This document shows positions 7,099 to 12,708 of a stretch of 13,226 bases of DNA, piece after piece. A program made the translations under genes and the position numbers. The notes under the pieces are model-generated. The model saw only the letters and a program-made list of their open reading frames with translations. It was not told where the DNA came from and made no database searches. Each line of letters begins with the position of its first letter. Position 1 is the stretch's first letter. The stretch covers positions 1-13,226 of the forward strand of contig CALNAE010000341.1 of NCBI GenBank assembly GCA_937874315.1, read 5' to 3'. The stretch comes from an uncultured Bifidobacterium sp. GTDB taxonomy: Bacteria > Actinomycetota > Actinomycetes > Actinomycetales > Bifidobacteriaceae.

Positions 7099-7536
7099 TT
7101 GGCAACCAAGATTCGTCTGAAGCGACTGGGCAAGAAGTTCTATGCCTATTACCGTGTGGTCATCACCGATTCGCGCAACAAGCGCGACGGCCAGTCCATC
7201 GAGGAGATCGGCGTCTACGACCCGAACAAGCAGCCCTCGCTGATCCAGATTGATTCCGATCGCGCCCAGTACTGGCTGGGTGTCGGCGCACAGCCTTCCG
7301 CGGCAGTTTTCAAGCTGCTGAAGATCACCGGTGACTGGCAGAAGTTCAAGGGCATCGACGGTGCCGAGGGCACGCTGAAGGTCGCGGAGGAGACTCCGGA
7401 CGCCGAGGCTCGTGTCGAGGCCGTCGAGGCTCAGGCGCAGAAGATCAAGGCCGCGAAGTCCGCAGCCGACGCCAAGGCCGCAAAGGCCAAGGAAACCGCC
7501 GCGGCGGAAGCTCCGGCTGAGGATAAGGCTGAGTAA
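7099..7536 (+). CDS. rpsP: 30S ribosomal protein S16
   Basis: Small-subunit protein S16, which binds the 5' domain of 16S rRNA and helps 30S assembly. The 145 residues start ATKIRLKRLGKK after a TTG start codon read as Met. The core shows the family features RVVITDSRNKRDG (19-31), EEIGVYDP (35-42), DRAQYWLGVGAQPS (54-67) and FKLLKITGDW (71-80). An Ala/Lys/Glu-rich tail (about 105-145) extends beyond the roughly 80-90 residues of many S16 proteins, as is usual in actinobacteria. khpA starts one base after the stop, so the two are translated from one message. The TTG start with a strong ribosome site is the one notable feature. Confidence 0.96.
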   Translation: MATKIRLKRLGKKFYAYYRVVITDSRNKRDGQSIEEIGVYDPNKQPSLIQIDSDRAQYWLGVGAQPSAAVFKLLKITGDWQKFKGIDGAEGTLKVAEETPDAEARVEAVEAQAQKIKAAKSAADAKAAKAKETAAAEAPAEDKAE

Positions 7537-7537
7537 C

Positions 7538-7771
7538 ATGCTCGCGCAGGCCGTACAGCATCTGATCAGTAACATCGTCGATTTCCCCGACGACGTTTCG
7601 GTGAAATCCCATGAAAACGCGCGCGGCGAACTGCTGCGCGTACGGGTGAACCCCGAGGACGTCGGTCGTGTCATCGGTCGCAATGGCCGTACCGCCAACG
7701 CGATTCGCACCGTGGTGCAGGCGTTGTCCGATCACAACGTGCGTGTCGACATCATGGATGTGCGTCGCTAA
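7538..7771 (+). CDS. khpA: KH-domain RNA-binding protein KhpA
   Basis: Small single KH-domain protein of 77 residues. Homologues in Gram-positive bacteria bind RNA, often with a partner KhpB, and affect cell division and translation; that role is family knowledge, not visible here. The KH loop GRNG (47-50) lies in GRVIGRNGRTANAIR, between the VRVNPEDVG strand and the helix ending in VVQAL. The protein fills the usual slot between rpsP and rimM. Its ATG lies one base after the rpsP stop and its TAA overlaps the rimM ATG by one base, indicating translational coupling through all three genes. Confidence 0.94.
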   Translation: MLAQAVQHLISNIVDFPDDVSVKSHENARGELLRVRVNPEDVGRVIGRNGRTANAIRTVVQALSDHNVRVDIMDVRR

Positions 7772-8358
7772 TGGCGCATGACGCCCATGAAGACCCTCAG
7801 CGGCTCGAGCTGCTGAGGGTCTGTCGTATCGGGCGGGCCCAAGGACTCAAGGGCGAAGTCACCGTGCAGTCCTTTACCGACGAGCCCGAAGAGCGTTTCG
7901 CGCCCGGTTCCACGCTGTTGAGCAAGGACACCGAACGGCGCTATGTCGTGGCGGCGTCCCGAACATTCAAGAACCGCTGGATTCTGCGCTTCGAAGGCGT
8001 CGAAAACCGTGACGACGCCGAGGCCTTGAACGGTTTCGAACTGTACGGACGAGCCGAAGACCCCGAGCGCATGGCCGAAGACGACGAGTGGTATCCCAAG
8101 GATCTCATCGGGCTCGAGGCCCGTCTCAGTGAACCCAATATGCTCGGCATCCCGGGCGAACGAGTGCTCGGCAAGGTCGTCGATGTCATCGATGGACCGC
8201 AGTCGCTGCTTAAGATTCGTCTGGACGCGTCGCTGGCAACCGCGGACGAGCGCACCGCTCTGGTGCCGTTCGTCGAAGCATTGGTTCCGTGCGTCGATCT
8301 CGGCGCACGATATCTGACCATCGATCCACCCGGAGGCCTTATCCCAGGATTGCAGTAA
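7771..8358 (+). CDS. rimM: Ribosome maturation factor RimM
   Basis: RimM binds protein S19 and helps mature the head of the 30S subunit. The 195 residues show the N-terminal domain motif RIGRAQGLKGEV (19-30), the linker motif DEWYPKDLIGLEA (105-117), and the C-terminal PRC-barrel domain with VLGKVVDVIDGPQSLLKI (132-149) and LVPFVEALVPCVDLGARYLTIDPPGGL (164-190). The start ATG shares its A with the last base of the khpA stop. A strong inverted repeat lies over codons 7-18. A GC-rich 5-bp stem begins right after the stop. rimM normally precedes trmD, but here an ABC exporter pair intervenes. Confidence 0.96.
   Translation: MAHDAHEDPQRLELLRVCRIGRAQGLKGEVTVQSFTDEPEERFAPGSTLLSKDTERRYVVAASRTFKNRWILRFEGVENRDDAEALNGFELYGRAEDPERMAEDDEWYPKDLIGLEARLSEPNMLGIPGERVLGKVVDVIDGPQSLLKIRLDASLATADERTALVPFVEALVPCVDLGARYLTIDPPGGLIPGLQ
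7791..7822 (+). repeat. 32-bp near-perfect palindrome inside the start of rimM
   Basis: The outer arms AGACCCTCAGC (7791-7801) and GCTGAGGGTCT (7812-7822) are exact reverse complements. One G-U pair follows (7802, 7811), then the inner palindrome GCTCGAGC (7803-7810). As RNA this could form about 14 stacked pairs with a 4-nt loop, beginning 20 nt after the rimM start. No T-run follows, so it is not a standard terminator. Confidence 0.9.
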
Positions 8359-8372
8359 CGGCGCGACCGCCG
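8359..8372 (+). terminator. Short GC hairpin right after rimM
   Basis: CGGCG (8359-8363) pairs with CGCCG (8368-8372) around a CGAC loop, directly after the rimM stop. The stem is only 5 bp and lacks a T-run, so it is a weak terminator candidate. Confidence 0.25.
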
Positions 8373-8396
8373 CCGCACCAAGCCATTCTCGTGCAC

Positions 8397-8459
8397 GACA
8401 TCACTCACGAATGACATCACTCACGAATGACGCCGCCCGCAAATGACGAATGACGAAAT
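8397..8459 (+). repeat. 16-bp tandem repeat upstream of the ABC exporter operon
   Basis: GACATCACTCACGAAT occurs twice exactly in tandem (8397-8412, 8413-8428). A degenerate third copy, GACGCCGCCCGCAAAT (8429-8444), follows, then shortened units GACGAAT (8445-8451) and GACGAAAT (8452-8459). The array ends 67 bp before the first ABC gene, where repeated operator sites would sit. No regulator gene is adjacent. Confidence 0.92.
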
Positions 8460-8513
8460 GATCGCGATACAGTCGATACGACCACAGTCCCCATAAGAAG
8501 CCGACGGCGGCCC

Positions 8514-8520
8514 AAGGAGA
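8514..8520 (+). promoter_or_regulatory. Ribosome binding site of the first ABC gene
   Basis: AAGGAGA lies 6 bp before ATG 8527. It is one of only two strong Shine-Dalgarno sequences in the window (the other precedes rpsP) and fixes the start at 8527. Confidence 0.85.
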
Positions 8521-8526
8521 TGTGGC

Positions 8527-10353
8527 ATGACATTGATCGTTCATTACATGCGTAGGCATTGGGCCATGGCGGTGATATCTGTCGTGTTTCTCACGCTGGA
8601 AACCGTCAGTAACCTGCTGCAACCGACACTGATGTCGCTGATCGTGGACGACGGCGTGGCCCATCACAGCGTCGCGCTCGTCATGCATTGGGGTTGGATC
8701 ATGGTCGCGGTGGCGATCGCGGGTGCCGTCGGCGCCATCGTGCGCAGCATCTGCTCCTCTCGCGTGGCCCAGCTGGTCGGGCGGGATATTCGTTCCGACA
8801 CCTACCGCAAGGTCATGGCGCTGTCCTTCGAATCGATCTACCAACTGCAGCCGGGCGCCATCATCACACGCATCACCAACGACGTGACGCAGATCCAGAA
8901 CTTCACGCAGGGCCTGCTGCGCGTCATGCTCCGCTCGCCAATCACCTGCATCGGAGCCATCGCGCTGATCATCATCCAGATTCCCAGTCAGACGCCGGTG
9001 GTCGCGGCGGTGCTGTTGGTGTCCGCGGTGTTCATCGGGTTGAATATGACGCGCAGCTTTCCCCGCTTTCTGGTCGTGCAACACGCGCTGGACACGCTGG
9101 GAACCATCAGCCGCGAGTTCCTGCGTTCGATCCGCGTGGTCAAGGCATTCGGCGCCGAGCGGCAGGAGGCCTCGAAATTCGACGCCGCCGCGCAGGGGTT
9201 CGCCACGGCCAACACTAGGGCCGGGCGGGTCAACGCCACCTACGGCCCGCTGATCAATCTCGCCGTGAACGCGGGCATCATCGCGTTGCTATGGATCTCA
9301 CGGGCGCAACAGGCTGGACATATCGGCGCGCTGATGGCCTCGATGAACTATATGACGCAGATTCTCTTCTCGCTCAGCAGCGTGGGCACGATTCTCAACG
9401 CCTCCGTCCGCGCGAAGGCGTCGGTGCATCGTATCGGAGAGATCTTCGCGCAGCCGGACGAGGCGCGTGTGCTCAATGACATCAGCGATGTGCTCGACGT
9501 GCCGGAGCGCGGCACGTCATCGAATTCCTTCGCATCAGGTCGGGCATCCACACCGGCGCTGCGCATCGCCGATCTGTCGTATCGATACGTCAACGCCGCC
9601 GAAGACGCGCTGCATGACGTGTCGCTTGTCGTACCGCAAGGCTCGATGCTCGGCATCATCGGCGCCACGGGTTCGGGCAAATCGACGCTGGTCAACATGC
9701 TGCCGCGTTTCTACACGCCGAGTCATGGCGTCATCGAACTCGACGGTCGCGATATCGCCGGCATCGACGTCGCCAGATTGCGCAGCCGCATCGCCTTGGT
9801 GCCGCAGCAACCGACGCTGTTCTCCGGTTCGATCCGCTCCAATGTATGCTGGGGCAACCCTGAGGCCACGCCAGAACAGCTGAGACGGGCCATGGCACTG
9901 GCGTGCGCCGACGACTTCGTCGACCCGCTCCCCCACGGCCTCGACGAGCAATTGGGTCAAGGAGGCGTGAATCTCTCCGGCGGGCAAAAGCAACGGCTGT
10001 CTCTGGCGCGGGCGTTGGTCAGAATGCCCGAGGTGCTGATCCTCGATGACTGCACGAGCGCACTGGACGCCGACACGGAACAACGCGTGCTGACCCATCT
10101 GCGCGAGCTGTCACGACATAACCGCACGCTGACCGTGCTGCTGATCTCCCAACGCATCGCTACGGTGCGACGCTGTTCAAGCATCGCGGTGATGGACCGC
10201 GGCACGGTGGTCGCGACCGGCGACCATGACCGGCTGATGCGGGAATCGGCCCAATACCAAGCGATCTACGATTCACAGATCGGCGGCCACGCCTCGATTA
10301 TGCAGAAGACACGGACTCAGAAAACACAGGCTCAAAAGGCGCGATCATGGTGA
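8527..10353 (+). CDS. ABC exporter half-transporter, degenerate-site subunit
   Basis: A type IV (MDR-like) ABC half-transporter of 608 residues: a six-helix membrane domain (about 1-310), a short linker, and a nucleotide-binding domain (about 345-585). Walker A is GATGSGKST (379-387), the Q-loop VPQQPTLFSG, and the signature LSGGQ (483-487) is intact. Walker B reads VLILDD, so Asp508 replaces the catalytic Glu, and the switch His is Gln542 (LISQRI). This is the pattern of the degenerate-site subunit in heterodimeric exporters such as TM287/288, LmrCD or BmrCD. Its LSGGQ would complete the active site of the partner. The tail (593-608) holds a Gln/Lys/Thr repeat. The stop overlaps the next gene. 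The exported substrate is unknown; drug or peptide export is only a family-level guess. Confidence 0.93.
   Translation: MTLIVHYMRRHWAMAVISVVFLTLETVSNLLQPTLMSLIVDDGVAHHSVALVMHWGWIMVAVAIAGAVGAIVRSICSSRVAQLVGRDIRSDTYRKVMALSFESIYQLQPGAIITRITNDVTQIQNFTQGLLRVMLRSPITCIGAIALIIIQIPSQTPVVAAVLLVSAVFIGLNMTRSFPRFLVVQHALDTLGTISREFLRSIRVVKAFGAERQEASKFDAAAQGFATANTRAGRVNATYGPLINLAVNAGIIALLWISRAQQAGHIGALMASMNYMTQILFSLSSVGTILNASVRAKASVHRIGEIFAQPDEARVLNDISDVLDVPERGTSSNSFASGRASTPALRIADLSYRYVNAAEDALHDVSLVVPQGSMLGIIGATGSGKSTLVNMLPRFYTPSHGVIELDGRDIAGIDVARLRSRIALVPQQPTLFSGSIRSNVCWGNPEATPEQLRRAMALACADDFVDPLPHGLDEQLGQGGVNLSGGQKQRLSLARALVRMPEVLILDDCTSALDADTEQRVLTHLRELSRHNRTLTVLLISQRIATVRRCSSIAVMDRGTVVATGDHDRLMRESAQYQAIYDSQIGGHASIMQKTRTQKTQAQKARSW
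10303..10332 (+). repeat. 15-bp in-frame repeat in the tail of the first ABC subunit
   Basis: CAGAAGACACGGACT (10303-10317) is followed by CAGAAAACACAGGCT (10318-10332), 12 of 15 identical. They encode QKTRT and QKTQA just before the stop; a partial third unit (CAAAAG) follows. Confidence 0.7.
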
Positions 10354-12164
10354 CCCCACTTCGTTCGAGCGGCGCCCCCATGGGCGGGCGACAGTTCGGC
10401 GGCGGGCTGGCGCGGCGCGGCGCGGCCGTGGTCAAGCCCAAGGATCTGCGCGGGACGCTGCGCCGGCTATATGACGCCACGGCCGACCAGCACACGGCGC
10501 TGCTCCCGGTGTTCGCGCTCTCCGGTCTGGTCTCCGGATCGGCGGTTATATCCCCGCTGCTGGTCGGCAAGGTCGTCGGACTTATCTCCCACGGCAAGTC
10601 GATCGTCTGGATGCTGCTGGCCCTGGCCGCCGTGTACGTCGCCGACTGGCTGGTGAATCTCGGGCAGCAATGGCTGATGGCCTCGGTCGGGCCGAAGATG
10701 GTCCTGCACCTGCGGACCGCGTTGTTCCACGCGCTCGAGAGGCTGCCCTTACGCTTCTTCGACCGTCACCAACACGGCGAGCTCATGAGTCGCCTGACCA
10801 ACGACGTCGACAACATCAGTTCGACGATCTCCGATTCGCTGGCCAATCTCATGACCTACGTCTTCACCATCCTCGGTACGTTGTGCTGCATGGTATGGCT
10901 CAGCCCCCTACTCACCGCCGTATGTCTGATTCCCGTGGCGTGTATTTTCGTGCTCGCAAAAATCGTGACCACACATACCCGGCCGCTCTACGCCAAGCAA
11001 CAACAGGTGTTGGGCGAGCTCGACGGGCATATCGAGGAGAGCGTGACCGGCATTGCCATGGTCAAGGCCTATGGGCAGGAGAGCCGCACCATCGAGGACT
11101 TCGAGCGGCTCAACGAGGATCTGTGCGCCACCGGCAGCCGCGCCCAGATCATCAGTGGCTTCCTCATGCCGCTGTCGCGGGTCATCAATAATTTCGGCTT
11201 CCTCATGGTCGCGATCGTCAGCGGCATCATGGCCGTGGACCATGACATCGACCTCGGCGTCATCACGAGTTTTCTGCTCTATGTGCGCCAGTTCTCCGAA
11301 CCGTTCATCAATATCGCCAGCATCTACAACACCCTGCAGACCGCGGTGGCAGGGGCGGAACGCATCTTCCAGATCATGGACGAGCCGACCGAGCCGACCG
11401 ACCGTCCTGACGCGCTCACCCTGACGAATCCGCGGGGCGCGATTCGATTCGACCATGTCGACTTCGGCTACGACACCGGGCGCCCGGTGCTGCATGACAT
11501 CACGCTCGACATCCCGGCGGGCTCCAGCGTGGCCTTCGTGGGTAAAACCGGCTCGGGCAAAACCACCATGGTCAATCTGCTCACGCGCTGCTATGACGTC
11601 GATGGTGGGCGCATCGAGCTCGACGGCCACGATCTGCGCGACTATCGACTGCAGGATCTGCGGCACTCCTTCGGCACGGTGCTGCAGGACCCGTCGCTGT
11701 TCGCGGACACCGTGGCGGCGAATATCGCCTACGGTCGGCCCGAGGCCAACCGCGCGCAGATCGAAGCCGCCGCCATCGCCGCCGGGGCCGACGGCTTCAT
11801 CCGACGTCTGGAACATGGCTATGACACGCTGCTCGGCGGCTCGGATACCACGTTGAGCCAAGGCGAATGCCAGCTGGTGACCATCGCACGGGCGCTGCTG
11901 AACAACGCGCCGATCATCATCCTCGACGAGGCCACCAGTTCCGTCGATACGGTGACCGAGCAGTCGATCCGTTCGGCGATGATTCGCATGACCACCGGTC
12001 GCACCAGCATCGTCATCGCCCACCGGCTCTCGACCATCCGCGATTCCGATCTCATCGTCGTACTCGACGACGGCCGAATCCTGGAGCAGGGGTCGCACGA
12101 GGAGCTGATGGCGCGCGGCGGCATCTACGCGCACATGGTGGCCACGCAGAGCGCCGAGGGGTGA
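10347..12164 (+). CDS. ABC exporter half-transporter, catalytic-site subunit
   Basis: Partner of the preceding gene; 605 residues. Six membrane helices span about 50-325, after a basic Gly/Arg-rich N-terminus, with the typical MSRLTNDVDNI and ESVTGIAMVKAYGQE coupling segments. The nucleotide-binding domain (about 365-600) has Walker A GKTGSGKTT (399-407), Walker B IIILDE with catalytic Glu528, and switch His559 in VIAHRL, all intact. The signature is LSQGE (503-507) instead of LSGGQ. The degenerate signature faces the degenerate Walker site of the partner, leaving one working ATPase site per heterodimer. The ATG at 10347 overlaps the upstream stop by 7 bp (GTG 10350 is an alternative start), showing translational coupling. 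The linker holds a 9-bp tandem repeat. Substrate unknown. Confidence 0.93.
   Translation: MVTPLRSSGAPMGGRQFGGGLARRGAAVVKPKDLRGTLRRLYDATADQHTALLPVFALSGLVSGSAVISPLLVGKVVGLISHGKSIVWMLLALAAVYVADWLVNLGQQWLMASVGPKMVLHLRTALFHALERLPLRFFDRHQHGELMSRLTNDVDNISSTISDSLANLMTYVFTILGTLCCMVWLSPLLTAVCLIPVACIFVLAKIVTTHTRPLYAKQQQVLGELDGHIEESVTGIAMVKAYGQESRTIEDFERLNEDLCATGSRAQIISGFLMPLSRVINNFGFLMVAIVSGIMAVDHDIDLGVITSFLLYVRQFSEPFINIASIYNTLQTAVAGAERIFQIMDEPTEPTDRPDALTLTNPRGAIRFDHVDFGYDTGRPVLHDITLDIPAGSSVAFVGKTGSGKTTMVNLLTRCYDVDGGRIELDGHDLRDYRLQDLRHSFGTVLQDPSLFADTVAANIAYGRPEANRAQIEAAAIAAGADGFIRRLEHGYDTLLGGSDTTLSQGECQLVTIARALLNNAPIIILDEATSSVDTVTEQSIRSAMIRMTTGRTSIVIAHRLSTIRDSDLIVVLDDGRILEQGSHEELMARGGIYAHMVATQSAEG
11382..11399 (+). 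repeat. 9-bp in-frame tandem repeat in the second ABC gene
   Basis: GAGCCGACC occurs twice in tandem and encodes EPT-EPT at residues 346-351, in the linker between membrane and nucleotide-binding domains. The following GACCGTCCT is a possible degenerate third unit. Confidence 0.75.
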
Positions 12165-12168
12165 AAGC

Positions 12169-12346
12169 GGTTACGGGTTTTGGGGTTACGGCTGTCCGAT
12201 GGTTACCCATGGTTACCGAAGGCGAAGATGGGTTAGCGAGGGTTATCCAAGGGGTTGCTGCTACCCGATGATTACGAGAGGGGGTGGTTACTTAGGGCTA
12301 CTCATGGTTACCGAAGACCACCAAAGGCGAAGAGGATTACCGAAGG
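12169..12346 (+). repeat. Degenerate GGTTAC-rich repeat block
   Basis: GGTTAC recurs seven times if near-copies such as GGATTAC are ignored only partly: clear copies begin at 12169, 12184, 12201, 12211, 12292 and 12306. Two are exactly 10 bp apart (12201, 12211). CATGGTTACCGAAG occurs identically at 12208-12221 and 12303-12316, each followed at different distance by GGCGAAGA. The block has no convincing ORF and directly follows the ABC operon. It resembles decayed or slippage-derived simple repeats and not a CRISPR or known element. Confidence 0.7.
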
Positions 12347-12417
12347 GCTTGATGACCGGGAGCTGCCGGAAACGAGGATCCAAGAGGAAGAAAGGCTGAG
12401 AAAGGTCGATTAGCACT

Positions 12418-12566
12418 GGGTTCCGGCGGTTTCAAGGTTCTGGTGGCTCCAAGATTACGGAGTCTCCAGGGTCCCAGGGTTCCGGAAATCCTGCAGGGTT
12501 CCAGAGGTCCTACAAAGTTCACAAGATTCGGAAGTCCCAGTGTTCCAGAGGCTCCAGGAGATTCAG
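12418..12566 (+). repeat. Degenerate GTTCC/CTCCAG-rich repeat block
   Basis: A second, differently worded block: GTTCCAGAGG at 12498-12507 and 12542-12551, GGGTTCC at 12418 and near 12478, plus several CTCCAG, CCCAG and GTTC words. No gene is supported. From 12567 to the trmD start I see only unstructured GC-rich sequence. TTGCGC (12674-12679) and TAGGGT (12696-12701), 16 bp apart, are at best a weak trmD promoter. Confidence 0.6.
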
Positions 12567-12708
12567 CCCGGCCGCGCCGCAAAAACGTCGTTCGGCGAAT
12601 CGCCCCTTCCTCCCCAGCTCGTCCGCGCGCACTCGGTTGCATGTAGCTTACCGACCAACAGATTCTTGGGACGTTGCGCTGACCCCACGCTGTCGTAGGG
12701 TATGCGGT

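Noticed and set aside
8401..9084. 227-codon minus-strand gene overlapping the first ABC gene
   Set aside because: Antisense to a certain ABC membrane domain and reading through the tandem array; Asp/His-rich composition with no family resemblance.
10908..12134. 408-codon open frame on the minus strand opposite the second ABC gene
   Set aside because: Antisense shadow of a clear ABC exporter subunit; no recognisable domain.
12169..12566. CRISPR array
   Set aside because: Repeat words are short, degenerate and irregularly spaced, with no constant repeat-spacer alternation and no cas genes.
12443..12646. 67-codon plus-strand open frame in the second repeat block
   Set aside because: No ribosome site, no homology I recognise, and the residues simply follow the repeat words.
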